Shown here: one piece after another, positions 15,301-23,843 of the stretch
How positions within the stretch are numbered: the first letter of the stretch is position 1
Layout of the letters: each line of letters starts with the position of its first letter
From: an uncultured Erysipelotrichaceae bacterium
GTDB taxonomy: Bacteria > Bacillota_I > Bacilli_A > RF39 > UBA660
Reading direction: 5' to 3'
Assembly: GCA_902783895.1 (NCBI GenBank)
Contig: CACZST010000031.1
Span: 1 to 40,552, forward strand
DNA length: 40,552 nt
Notes under the pieces: model-generated
Seen by the model: only the letters and a program-made list of their open reading frames with translations
What the model was told of the DNA's origin: nothing
Database searches by the model: none
Made by a program: the position numbers and the translations under genes

Positions 15301-17766
15301 TTATCTTGTTTTTATTGATTCATTGATTTCTTCTTTTTTGAAGGTATTTAAAACTTCATTATATTCTTTTAAAGCTCTTTCATCATATTTTAAGCAGCAT
15401 TTTTCTATTATGATATCCCCATCATATAATATATACCAATTTTCACCATTTATCATTTGTAGGTCTTTGTTTATATTTTTATATTTAAATGGTTGATTTG
15501 TTTGATGAGCGTATATGGCATTTATTTTATTTATATATTCTTCATTAGCTTTAGTGTTTTTAATTTCTCTTCTTGGGGCTAAATATTTTGCTTCAGAAAT
15601 TCCTGGTTTTATTTTTTGTGGGGTTATTTCACCGATTGCTGACGCTAGACATACTAAATCAAATTTCCCATAATCAGTTCTAAAATATCCTTGATCTGGA
15701 TGATTTAAGTTTATACTTCTTTTAGCAAAGTTTTTCCAGTCTGTTATATTCATTGGTTTAATACCTATAAGATTTTTAACATCATCTGAAATATTTGGTT
15801 TTATAAATAAAAGACAATGGCTTTGGGTTGCGATAACAAAATCTATTTTATTTTCTTCTGCATTATTATTTTGTGATATTTCAACTATTTCTTCACAAGC
15901 TTTTTTGAAGGCATTAATTATTTTATTCCTTTCAGTTGGTTTGGCAATTATTTTGTCATCATATACTGAAAGTAATTGATTAATATAAACACCGTTACCA
16001 TTTCTAAATCCTGACGCTCTGGCGATGAGGTTATTTTTTTCATCGGTAATTTTCATAACAAAACCATTGTCATTTAAGACGCAGTAGTGGAAAAAGTCAT
16101 TATCTTTTCCACCTATTTGAAAACAAGAATGGGTATCGATACCTGATGTTAGAATTGATTCATCATTTGGGGTATAAATAGAGTAGTGATAGTCGTCACA
16201 TTGTCCGTTTATGTATGGGACAGTGGATTTATTTCTTTTTGGCATTTGCGCAACTAGGTCGCATGCTCGTTCAATGTTAGATTGTTTATCTAATTTGTGA
16301 ATAATTTCACTGTTTAACATACATAAGCTTTTGTCATTTGCGATTGTTGATAGTCGATTAAACTTTGTTATTTTACTAATATTTTTAATTGAAAATTCTT
16401 CTCCTTGCATGTATTTAGTTATGTTATCAAAGTTTTCAATTATTTCATATAGAAGCGATTCTAAATCTTCGAAATTATTTATAAATCTATTTTCATTTGG
16501 GATTGAGAACGTTAACTGCATAAAGCCATTTTTTATTAGTAAATTATATAAGTTATTATAAGTTTTATCATTTAAAATTATGTTTGGATTTTCATTTAAT
16601 TTTTCTATTATTTTTGTTAATCCTTTTATTGGTGTTTGATTTATTGATTCAAAATTAAATTTGTAAAAATCATCATTAAATTTTATTTCTTTTATTTTTC
16701 TTTTTACTTCTTCTTCGGTGATTTCTTCATTTATATTAATTGTTTTAGCAATGTTTAAAATTACTGATTTTAAATTATTAAATATTTGATTTGCTCTTTT
16801 GTATCTAGTTATTTTTTCTAATTCGACTTCATTAAAGGTAACACCATTATAGAAATATTCTTTACCATTAAAATCTATAAGTATTTTATAGTCACTAACA
16901 TCGCCATGTTCATAGGTTATATTACCTTTATTAAGTCGGTTGATTATTTTTTTAGCTTTTAAATAATCCTCATATTCAGAAAGTTTTGGTGGAAGTTCGA
17001 CTAGGTTTTTAATATCAAGAGCCTTTCCAGTAATAATTCCATCAATTGCGACATCAATAAATTTTTCTACACGGTTATCATTAATGTCTTTAAGAAAACT
17101 TTGTTTTATAATATCTAATTGTTTAAATAGCGTTTCATCATTATTTAAATATTTATTAAGTAATGCCTCTCTTTGTTTTTCTTCAATGGTAAATTTTCTT
17201 ATTTTACTGTTATTGGTATCTAAAGTAAATAAACTTTGATAATCACTTTCTAAATTTTTCATTTGTGCAGATAGAAAATTATCTTTACATTTCCCACTAT
17301 ATAATGCGGTTAAATTTGCGATAATGTTTCTTTCTTGAACGAGTCTTTGAGTATTTTTATTAGTGTGATATTCTTGATAATAATTAACTATTGCTTTTTT
17401 TAATTCACTTGCTTTATCACCAATTACTTTTGAGGCTCTTTTTATGTAAGTTAATTCTTTTAAGGCTGATTCAAAATCTTTATTTTCTTCTAAAGCATTA
17501 CAAGTTCTTTCAAACAAATTTAAATATAAGTCCTGATTCTTTTCTTTTTGAATATCCCATTTATTTTCTGCTATTTTATATAGATATTGTTTAAGATTTG
17601 TGATTAATAATGGTTCAGTTAGAAAACCTTTAATTATGTTTTTTAATCTTGTTTTATATATTTCGTTTTCTTTTGTAATATTTTCAATGTAAAAGTTCAA
17701 CATATCTTCTTCTTTTAAAATAGATAATGGTAATTCATCATAAGTTTCAATATTTTTATTTGGCAT
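15301..17766 (-). CDS. Large unrecognised protein with a conserved-looking Cys/His core
   Basis: This 821-aa, soluble-looking protein has no signal peptide or membrane segment. GGAGGTAGTAAT precedes the ATG. Residues 1-250 are charged and helical (many Lys/Glu/Asn). A small beta region (YKILIDFNGKEYFYNGV) lies near 310. The best-ordered part is about 500-610: DDYHYSIYTP, SGIDTHSCFQIGGKDND, FFHYCVLNDNGFVMKI, then ARASGFRNGNGVYINQL. Alternating strands and glycines there suggest a compact alpha/beta domain, faintly like domains seen in PcfJ-type accessory proteins. The C-terminal 200 residues have more Cys and aromatic residues. It begins the unit that runs into rpiB after 11 nt. I cannot assign a function. 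Confidence 0.8.
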   Translation of the reverse strand: MPNKNIETYDELPLSILKEEDMLNFYIENITKENEIYKTRLKNIIKGFLTEPLLITNLKQYLYKIAENKWDIQKEKNQDLYLNLFERTCNALEENKDFESALKELTYIKRASKVIGDKASELKKAIVNYYQEYHTNKNTQRLVQERNIIANLTALYSGKCKDNFLSAQMKNLESDYQSLFTLDTNNSKIRKFTIEEKQREALLNKYLNNDETLFKQLDIIKQSFLKDINDNRVEKFIDVAIDGIITGKALDIKNLVELPPKLSEYEDYLKAKKIINRLNKGNITYEHGDVSDYKILIDFNGKEYFYNGVTFNEVELEKITRYKRANQIFNNLKSVILNIAKTININEEITEEEVKRKIKEIKFNDDFYKFNFESINQTPIKGLTKIIEKLNENPNIILNDKTYNNLYNLLIKNGFMQLTFSIPNENRFINNFEDLESLLYEIIENFDNITKYMQGEEFSIKNISKITKFNRLSTIANDKSLCMLNSEIIHKLDKQSNIERACDLVAQMPKRNKSTVPYINGQCDDYHYSIYTPNDESILTSGIDTHSCFQIGGKDNDFFHYCVLNDNGFVMKITDEKNNLIARASGFRNGNGVYINQLLSVYDDKIIAKPTERNKIINAFKKACEEIVEISQNNNAEENKIDFVIATQSHCLLFIKPNISDDVKNLIGIKPMNITDWKNFAKRSINLNHPDQGYFRTDYGKFDLVCLASAIGEITPQKIKPGISEAKYLAPRREIKNTKANEEYINKINAIYAHQTNQPFKYKNINKDLQMINGENWYILYDGDIIIEKCCLKYDERALKEYNEVLNTFKKEEINESIKTR

Positions 17767-17847
17767 ATTACTACCTCCATTATTTAAATTATATCATTTT
17801 TGACTTTAAATGTATCAAATTTATATACATAACTTAATATTAGACAT

Positions 17848-17874
17848 TAAAAAAAGTATAGTTTTGACTATACT
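17848..17874 (-). terminator. Terminator of the rpsF-ssb-rpsR operon
   Basis: The arms agtatagt (17855-17862) and actatact (17867-17874) pair over 8 bp and are followed by seven T on the minus strand. The rpsR stop lies in the stem. Confidence 0.8.
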
Positions 17875-18088
17875 ATTTAACGAATGGTAATAAAGCAATA
17901 ATTCTTGCTTTTTTGATTTCACCAGCTATATATCTTTGATGTCTTGCACATGCACCAGTGATTCTTCTAGGTAAGATTTTACCTTTATCCATACTTACGT
18001 ATTTTTTTAGGTTTTCATCTTTATAATCTAAATGTTTACCAGCACATAATTGACATATTTTTTTCTTTTTTCTACGAAATTCTGCCAT
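17873..18088 (-). CDS. rpsR: 30S ribosomal protein S18
   Basis: This 71-aa protein of the small subunit pairs with S6. Core motifs are [24 protein letters not shown] and ALLPFV. It carries C12-x2-C15 and C47-x2-H50 (ICQLC, GACARH), the cysteine-bearing form of S18, whereas B. subtilis S18 lacks this set. It is last in rpsF-ssb-rpsR, 16 nt after ssb, with a good ribosome binding site. Confidence 0.98.
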   Translation of the reverse strand: MAEFRRKKKKICQLCAGKHLDYKDENLKKYVSMDKGKILPRRITGACARHQRYIAGEIKKARIIALLPFVK

Positions 18089-18104
18089 GTTTATCCTCCT
18101 TTAC

Positions 18105-18569
18105 TTATTCTAGAAAATTATCATCGATTGATACATTATCACCAAAATCAGCAAAAGGGTCACTATCAACATTAACATCACTTTGAGCAGCAGGTTTAGG
18201 ATCTTGATAATCATATGGTGTTGGTCCTGCAGCCTGAGTATTTTGAGTATTTCTTCTTGAATCTAAGAATTGAACATTATCAGCAACTACGTCTGTAGTG
18301 TAACGTTTTTGACCATTTTGGTCAGTGAAACTACCTGTTTGAATTCTTCCTTCAATAGATACTTGACTACCTTTGTCTAAATAATTAACAATATTTTCAG
18401 CTTGTTTTCTCCAGACAACAATGTTAATAAAATCAGCTTCTCTTTCACCATTAGCGTTATTGAAAGTTCTATTTACCGCTAAACTAAATCTAGTATAGGG
18501 AATATTTGTTCCTGTATAACGTAATTCTGGTTTTGTAGTTAGTCTTCCAACTAAACAAACTCTATTCAT
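18105..18569 (-). CDS. ssb: Single-stranded DNA-binding protein
   Basis: This 154-aa SSB has an N-terminal OB fold (about 1-105: MNRVCLVGRLTTKPELRYT, FINIVVWRKQAENIVNYL, GSQVSIEGRIQTGSF) and a Gln/Pro/Asp-rich linker. It coats single-stranded DNA as a tetramer. The C-terminal tip reads SIDDNFLE: acidic, but without the Pro-Phe end (DDLPF) that docks partner proteins in most bacteria. It sits between the S6 and S18 genes, the usual arrangement in Bacillota. Confidence 0.97.
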   Translation of the reverse strand: MNRVCLVGRLTTKPELRYTGTNIPYTRFSLAVNRTFNNANGEREADFINIVVWRKQAENIVNYLDKGSQVSIEGRIQTGSFTDQNGQKRYTTDVVADNVQFLDSRRNTQNTQAAGPTPYDYQDPKPAAQSDVNVDSDPFADFGDNVSIDDNFLE

Positions 18570-18585
18570 ATTAATACCTCTTTTC

Positions 18586-18876
18586 TTATCCTTCTATTTT
18601 TGTAATTAAATGACGGATAATATTTTTATTAATACGTGATTGACGATCAAATTCTTTTATTGCTTTGTCATCTTCAGCTTCTAAATCATATAAGAAATAG
18701 TATCCACTCTTGAAATCTTTGATTTCGTAAGCTAATTCTTTTTGTCCTAAACTTTCTTGTTTAGTTAATTTACCACCATTGTTTGTGATAATTGAAGCTA
18801 ATTCTTTTTCTTGTTTTTTTACTTCATCTTCACTTAATGTTGGTTTGATGATAAACATAATTTCATAATTTCTCAT
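18586..18876 (-). CDS. rpsF: 30S ribosomal protein S6
   Basis: This 96-aa protein begins MRNYEIMFIIKP, with the family's LAYEIKDFKSGYYFLYDLE and a C terminus lacking an acidic tail. It binds S18 and 16S rRNA on the platform. It is first in the operon, with AAGGAGG before the ATG and a structured leader. Confidence 0.98.
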   Translation of the reverse strand: MRNYEIMFIIKPTLSEDEVKKQEKELASIITNNGGKLTKQESLGQKELAYEIKDFKSGYYFLYDLEAEDDKAIKEFDRQSRINKNIIRHLITKIEG

Positions 18877-18943
18877 TTTTACACCTCCTTATGGTCTAAT
18901 TGGCTTCTTTTGAAGCAAGGAGTAAATTAATTACTCGGTTATG
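18877..18943 (-). promoter_or_regulatory. rpsF leader, possible S6:S18-binding element
   Basis: The 67-nt leader holds an exposed CCG next to a hairpin GAGTA-ATTAATT-TACTC, then a hairpin GCTTC-AAAA-GAAGC. Known S6:S18 leaders in Bacillota present a CCG beside a helix to the S6:S18 complex for feedback control. The content fits, but I have not matched it to the full consensus. Confidence 0.45.
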
Positions 18944-18972
18944 ATTATAACAGATTATGGTGGAAAAGTAAA
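18944..18972 (-). promoter_or_regulatory. Sigma-A promoter of rpsF-ssb-rpsR
   Basis: On the minus strand TTTACT (18972-18967), 17 nt, then TATAAT (18949-18944). Confidence 0.7.
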
Positions 18973-18984
18973 GTTTTAGATATA

Positions 18985-19008
18985 GAAAAAATCAGTTAGC
19001 TACTGATT
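18985..19008 (-). terminator. Terminator of the surface-protein gene
   Basis: The arms aatcagt and actgatt pair over 7 bp around 5 nt, with a T-run on the minus strand. The TAG stop at 19000-19002 lies in the loop and stem. Confidence 0.7.
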
Positions 19009-20121
19009 CTTTTTTGTTATATGTTTTGTTACTATTACAGCTAAAGATATGAATATAATTCCAATACTTGCGATTATTATAGACATTTGTGCGGATGTTG
19101 ATGGTACTTCTACTACTTGTGTATTTTCGGTATCTTTAACATTACAGGTTCCATCATCAATTGTATTTAAATTTCCACTTATATATACATTCATACATTT
19201 CGATAGTTCATTAGAATATATCGGGCCATCATAAACTGCATGCATATTTCCGCAAATCTCATTGCGCTCTTCTATAGTGTTAGATGAATAGAGCATATAA
19301 GAATTGCTACAGAAATTTAATGTTAATTTGTTATTTTTTACCTCTAACCAATTCTTTGCATCATTTATTTTTAAGTCTTTTATTTCTGGATTTACATATA
19401 TACTAAAATTAGGTTTTTGATCTTTTAAATAGCCAAAAACAAAATTAGTATTGAATTTTAATGCTTCTTCATTTGTTTTTGTATTATAACCTTTGTTTAT
19501 GTATATACTTTTAATATCATCGTAACTCGATACAACTACAGGCCCATCTAATTCAATAGTTCCACCATTTAAATACATGGCATTTTTATATCCAATAAGA
19601 GCCGATTTTTGTCCTTCACGAGGCATTACTTTTACATTTGATCCATCGTTAGCTATTATTGCTATATCATTAGCAAATATATAGGGGTCATATATATTAA
19701 CATTTCCGCCATTTGCGACTATGGCATTACCTGCTCTAATTTCTCTACTGCTAATATTAACATTCCCACTGTTTATAACTAATGCTTTACCTCCTTTTAT
19801 TTCATAATTTCCTTCATTTTTATTTCCAGTCGTTAAATTTACATCAATATTAACATTTGCATTATTCACTTCTAATAAGGTTTTATCATCATTTAAGAAA
19901 ATTTCATTGTCGTAATGTTCATAAGTAATATTAGTATCTTTATTAATTGTTATGGTATCTTTTACTTCGATATCACTATTTATCACAATATCTCCACCTT
20001 GAGATATTGCAGCTCTTAATTCTTCTTCATTATTTACAACAGTTTCTGCATTTACTTTAAAGCTTGGGGTAATAAATAATGATAAAATTAACATTCCTAA
20101 AATTAAACTAAATTTTTTCAT
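19000..20121 (-). CDS. Membrane-anchored beta-helix surface protein
   Basis: This 373-aa exported protein has a signal peptide with a likely cut after VNA (about residue 25). About 30-220 are short repeated strands rich in Asn, Gly, Val and Ile (NVNIDVN, SGNVNISS, GGNVNIYD), typical of a right-handed parallel beta helix as in pectate-lyase-like adhesins. A more compact segment with four to five cysteines follows (about 268-325), perhaps disulfide-bonded. The tail is VPSTS, a hydrophobic segment and KHITKK. That architecture resembles a sortase-type signal with V for L and S for G, or may be a plain membrane anchor. It is monocistronic. The ligand is unknown. Confidence 0.78.
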   Translation of the reverse strand: MKKFSLILGMLILSLFITPSFKVNAETVVNNEEELRAAISQGGDIVINSDIEVKDTITINKDTNITYEHYDNEIFLNDDKTLLEVNNANVNIDVNLTTGNKNEGNYEIKGGKALVINSGNVNISSREIRAGNAIVANGGNVNIYDPYIFANDIAIIANDGSNVKVMPREGQKSALIGYKNAMYLNGGTIELDGPVVVSSYDDIKSIYINKGYNTKTNEEALKFNTNFVFGYLKDQKPNFSIYVNPEIKDLKINDAKNWLEVKNNKLTLNFCSNSYMLYSSNTIEERNEICGNMHAVYDGPIYSNELSKCMNVYISGNLNTIDDGTCNVKDTENTQVVEVPSTSAQMSIIIASIGIIFISLAVIVTKHITKKNQ

Positions 20122-20144
20122 ATTGCCTCCTATTTTATATTTTT

Positions 20145-20153
20145 ATTATAACA
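20145..20153 (-). promoter_or_regulatory. Extended -10 promoter of the surface-protein gene
   Basis: TGTTATAAT on the minus strand about 14 nt before AGGAGG. The -35 is weak. Confidence 0.45.
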
Positions 20154-20163
20154 TACAATTAAA

Positions 20164-20189
20164 AAAATTAATCAATTACGATTAATTTT
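20164..20189 (-). terminator. Terminator of ychF
   Basis: The arms aaaattaatc and gattaatttt form a perfect 10-bp stem around 6 nt, followed by T on the minus strand and overlapping the ychF stop. Confidence 0.7.
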
Positions 20190-21285
20190 ATACATTAAAT
20201 CTGAAATAACAGATATCTCCATCTTGCATGATATAATCTTTTCCTTCAAGTCTCATTTTTCCGGCTTCTTTTACTTTTAGTTCAGAACCGTATTGTTTTA
20301 AGTCTTCAAAACTCATTATTTCTGCTTTGATGAATCCTCTTTCAAAGTCTGTATGAATAATACCTGCGCATTCAGGTGCTTTCATTCCTTGTTTATATGT
20401 CCATGCTTTTACTTCATCTGGTCCGGCAGTTAAGAATGTTGATAATCCTAATAATTTATATGAAGCTTTAGCTAATTTATCTAATCCGCTTTCTTTTATG
20501 TTTAAATCTTCAAGGAATTCTTTTCTTTCCTCATCATCTAATTCGCTTAATTCTTCTTCTATTTTAGCGCATATAACTACAACTTCAGCATTTTCTTTTT
20601 CGGCATATTCTTTAAGTTTATTTACATATTCGTTTCCATCAATTATATCTTCTTCATTAACATTTGCGACATAAATTATTGGTTTTATAGTTAATAAATT
20701 AAATGGTTTTAATATTAATTTTTCTTCATCGGTAAGGTCTATATTCCTAGGGCAGGTATTGTTTTCAAGACTTTCTTTTATTTTTTCTAGGGTTTCTGCT
20801 TCTTTTAAAGCTTCTTTATCACCTGCAAGTCTGGCTTTTTTGCCCATTCTAGCTAATCTATTTTCGACAACTTCTAGGTCCGCTAATATTAGTTCAAGAT
20901 TTATATCTTCCACATCTCTTATGGGATCTACACTTCCTGAAACGTGAGTTATGTTTTGATTTTCAAAGCATCTTACTACTTCACATATTGCGTCTACCTC
21001 TCTTATGTGGGAAAGAAATTTATTTCCAAGTCCTTCTCCTTTAGATGACCCTTTGACTAGTCCGGCAATATCAGTAAATTCAAATGTGGCCGGGATTGTT
21101 TTTTTAGGTTTGTATAAATCACTTAAGTAATTAACTCTTTCATCTGGTACGGTAACCATTCCAACATTTGGTTCAATTGTTGCGAAAGGGTAGTTAGCCG
21201 CTAAAATATTTTGTTTTGTTATAGCATTAAATAATGTTGATTTTCCTACGTTTGGTAAACCAACTAAGCCTGCTGTTAAACTCAT
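20188..21285 (-). CDS. ychF: Ribosome-associated ATPase YchF/OLA1
   Basis: This 365-aa P-loop NTPase of the Obg-related family prefers ATP and binds ribosomes. It shows GLPNVGKST (P loop), DIAGLVKGSSKGEGLG (switch II), the altered G4 (NVNEED in place of NKxD) that goes with ATP use, a coiled-coil middle, and a C-terminal TGS domain (FLTAGPDEVKAWTYK onward). The ATG at 21285 is chosen because AAAGGTGA stands 5 nt before it; earlier GTG and ATG codons fall in or against that site. It is near the par genes as in B. subtilis (engD). Confidence 0.97.
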   Translation of the reverse strand: MSLTAGLVGLPNVGKSTLFNAITKQNILAANYPFATIEPNVGMVTVPDERVNYLSDLYKPKKTIPATFEFTDIAGLVKGSSKGEGLGNKFLSHIREVDAICEVVRCFENQNITHVSGSVDPIRDVEDINLELILADLEVVENRLARMGKKARLAGDKEALKEAETLEKIKESLENNTCPRNIDLTDEEKLILKPFNLLTIKPIIYVANVNEEDIIDGNEYVNKLKEYAEKENAEVVVICAKIEEELSELDDEERKEFLEDLNIKESGLDKLAKASYKLLGLSTFLTAGPDEVKAWTYKQGMKAPECAGIIHTDFERGFIKAEIMSFEDLKQYGSELKVKEAGKMRLEGKDYIMQDGDICYFRFNV

Positions 21286-21332
21286 TTTCATCACCTTTAG
21301 ATATTATACTATAATTTTTTGTTTTTTAAAAG

Positions 21333-21352
21333 AAAAACAGCTTATGCTGTTT
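21333..21352 (-). terminator. Terminator of the par-abgT unit
   Basis: A 7-bp stem, aaacagc / gctgttt, with a 4-nt loop and a T-rich tail on the minus strand. It overlaps the abgT stop. Confidence 0.75.
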
Positions 21353-22862
21353 ATAAAGTTGGACTTGCTCCTGGTCCTAGTGGAATTCCTAGAACAAACC
21401 ATCCAATTATGATTATAGCCCAAACAACGGTTAAAATAAGAATTGTTGGTCTCATTATTTTTAATGTTCCAAATACTGTTATTTTATGACTTGATTTACT
21501 GTTATATTTTTCTAAGAAAGCAAGCATAACAAGGAAGTAAACGAAGAATGGTGTTATTCCTTTTCCGATACTATCGGCAGCTTTAAAAATAAATTGAGTA
21601 AAGTCTGGTGTTATATTAGCTTTCATAAATAGGGGAACAACTATTGGTGAGGCAATTGTCCATTTTGTTAGGGCATCTGGGATTAAAAGCGACATTATAA
21701 TAATTATAAGGAATAATAGTAATATAAGTGGTATTCCAGTAAATTCTAGATTACTCATAAATGATATTAACCATGATCCTACTACGGTTCCTAGATTTGT
21801 CCAGGTAATGATACTTGCCATTATAGCGGCAAAGAACATTAATACAAGCATATATCCTAAGTCATCAAATTCTTTGGAAAGTCCAACACTGAAATCATTT
21901 GTGTTTTTTATGTTTTTAGATATATATCCATATATTCCAGAACATATCATCATAATGATTAAGAAAACGAAAGCAAAGGAATCATTAAATGGAGAATTTG
22001 CACCTAGTAGTTGGGCGACATAATCTTTTTCATTAGTATCTAATAGTATTCCTGAACCAGGAAGTCCTGGAATAACTGAATATATGAATACTATGATACA
22101 AATTACAAATGCTAATAGACTTGCTTTTAACCCTTTTTTAGAATATACAAGTTCATCTTCTTCCTCTATTGATTCACCAACTTTTGGTTTTAAGAAGTTT
22201 TCAACAATAATTGTTCCTAAAACTGATAGGATTATAGTTGATGCGAGCATTATATAAATATTAGACCAAGCGTTGAATACATAATCTTTATCAATATTAA
22301 CGTTTGCTGCAGCTTTGGTAAGTAATCCTAATTGATAATCATCAAAGTTAAATACTAATCCGGCACCATATCCGGTGGTAACTCCAATAAAAGCAGTTAG
22401 AATTCCTACCATAGAGTTTCGACCTAAGTACTGATATATTACAGCGCTTATTGGAACAACTAATATTATTCCATATTCTCCTAAAAATGAAGAAATTATT
22501 CCTAAAAATATTGTTAAAAATGTTACAACAGATGGCTTTAATCTTCTAAATGGAGAAAACATAGCTTTAAATAAACCACTTGATTTTCCAATAGAGACAG
22601 CCATTAAGGTTATAATTAATAGTACTAGTGGTTCAAAGTTTTTAAAGGTTTGAACTGGAGATGATAGTAAATATTTTAATCCTTCTTTAGAGAAGACACT
22701 CCTTACAGTTACTTCTGATGTTTCTAAGGTTTGGTTTGCTATTTTAGTAACTTCACCTTGAATATGAAATATAGAACAAAGGGTACTAGCAATCATAATA
22801 ATTACGGTTAAAATAATTATCGTGATTACGGGACCTAATAATTTTTTGTTTTTCTTTTTCAT
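21351..22862 (-). CDS. AbgT-family transporter
   Basis: This 503-aa inner-membrane protein has eleven or more membrane segments. It shows AbgT-family landmarks: FLGEYGIILVVP, GVTTGYGAGL, a re-entrant hairpin region near 390 (LLIPDALTKWTIASPIVVPL) and the closing GIPLGPGA. E. coli AbgT takes up p-aminobenzoyl-glutamate, while MtrF and YdaH homologues export p-aminobenzoate-type antimetabolites, so import of a folate breakdown product or drug efflux are both possible. GGGAGG precedes the ATG, 10 nt after the DUF951 stop. It appears added to the end of the conserved par-mscS-DUF951 block. Confidence 0.88.
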   Translation of the reverse strand: MKKKNKKLLGPVITIIILTVIIMIASTLCSIFHIQGEVTKIANQTLETSEVTVRSVFSKEGLKYLLSSPVQTFKNFEPLVLLIITLMAVSIGKSSGLFKAMFSPFRRLKPSVVTFLTIFLGIISSFLGEYGIILVVPISAVIYQYLGRNSMVGILTAFIGVTTGYGAGLVFNFDDYQLGLLTKAAANVNIDKDYVFNAWSNIYIMLASTIILSVLGTIIVENFLKPKVGESIEEEDELVYSKKGLKASLLAFVICIIVFIYSVIPGLPGSGILLDTNEKDYVAQLLGANSPFNDSFAFVFLIIMMICSGIYGYISKNIKNTNDFSVGLSKEFDDLGYMLVLMFFAAIMASIITWTNLGTVVGSWLISFMSNLEFTGIPLILLLFLIIIIMSLLIPDALTKWTIASPIVVPLFMKANITPDFTQFIFKAADSIGKGITPFFVYFLVMLAFLEKYNSKSSHKITVFGTLKIMRPTILILTVVWAIIIIGWFVLGIPLGPGASPTL

Positions 22863-22872
22863 GTTAGCCTCC

Positions 22873-23058
22873 CTAATTTTGGATAATTTTTTTTAGTTTT
22901 TTATTGAATTCGATTCTTGGTAACATAATACTTCTTCCACAGTTTAGACATTTTATTTTTATGTCAGCACCCATCCTTATTATTTCCCATTCGTTACTTC
23001 CACAAGGATGAGCTTTTTTCATGACAACAATACTACCTAATTTATATTCGTTAGACAT
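22873..23058 (-). CDS. DUF951 small protein (YyzM type)
   Basis: This 61-aa protein begins with a beta-rich segment (YKLGSIVVMKKAHPCGS) and has C19 plus C37-x2-C40 (KCLNCGR), a likely small zinc site. The pattern 'KKAHPCG...W...R.GADIKI.C..CGR.I.LPR' is the DUF951 signature. The ATG overlaps the last 8 nt of the mscS gene without a strong ribosome binding site, implying coupling. In B. subtilis yyzM is likewise between the mechanosensitive-channel gene and ychF. Function unknown. Confidence 0.9.
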   Translation of the reverse strand: MSNEYKLGSIVVMKKAHPCGSNEWEIIRMGADIKIKCLNCGRSIMLPRIEFNKKLKKIIQN

Positions 23059-23839
23059 TATGAATATCCATTGTGGTATAGTTTACTTGGAAGGTATTGT
23101 TGTCGAATTCTTTTTTCATCTCGTTTAAAAATAATCTTTTTACTTCAAGTTCATGACCAGGAGCTACTTCAACAGCGGCTCTATAAGTTATTCCACCTGA
23201 GGTAAATTCATTGATACCTATTACTTGCATTGGTGATCTCAAGTATTTAGTTTGGGCTTGAACTTTATCACATATTGATTTTAGTGTATCATTTATTTTT
23301 TTAGAATCAGCATCATAGCTTAAATTTAAATCAATTAAAACTCTTATTGGTTTAATACTGTAGTTAATTACTTCTGTAATATTTCTGTTTGAAATAATTT
23401 TTACTTCACCTGTATATGCCCTTATTCTTGTTGTTTTCATTCCTAATGAAATAACATCTCCTCTGAAATCACCAATTTTAATATTGTCTCCAACTTTAAA
23501 TTGGTTTTCTGTTAAAATTGATGTTCCACTAATAAAATCTTTTAACAAATCTTGAAAAGCTAAACCAGCAACAGCACCAACAACTCCCAATGAAGCAATT
23601 AAAGCTTTTGTATTAACTCCCCAAACATCAAGCACCATTAAAAGGGCTAGGATAAGGAACAAATATTTACAAGCGTTAGTAATAACTGTTAAAACAGTTA
23701 AGGTTTTTTTACTTTCGCTTTCTTTAGCTTTTTTCATTAAGACTTTTGTGATTATTTTTTTGATACCTAAATAAATAAGTACTGAAAGGACAATTATACA
23801 AATTGTTGATATAACTTCCTTTGTTAGCAATTTTTCCAC
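23051..23839 (-). CDS. Small-conductance mechanosensitive channel (MscS family)
   Basis: This 262-aa channel relieves turgor during osmotic downshock. It has about three N-terminal membrane helices, the pore helix with the alternating Gly/Ala pattern SLGVVGAVAGLAFQD (about 83-97), and the cytoplasmic beta and alpha/beta cage (VGDNIKIGDFRGDV, ISNRNITEVINYS). It begins with GTG at 23839, with GGAGTGATAAA upstream, 4 nt after parB. Confidence 0.95.
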   Translation of the reverse strand: MEKLLTKEVISTICIIVLSVLIYLGIKKIITKVLMKKAKESESKKTLTVLTVITNACKYLFLILALLMVLDVWGVNTKALIASLGVVGAVAGLAFQDLLKDFISGTSILTENQFKVGDNIKIGDFRGDVISLGMKTTRIRAYTGEVKIISNRNITEVINYSIKPIRVLIDLNLSYDADSKKINDTLKSICDKVQAQTKYLRSPMQVIGINEFTSGGITYRAAVEVAPGHELEVKRLFLNEMKKEFDNNTFQVNYTTMDIHNV

Positions 23840-23843
23840 TTTA

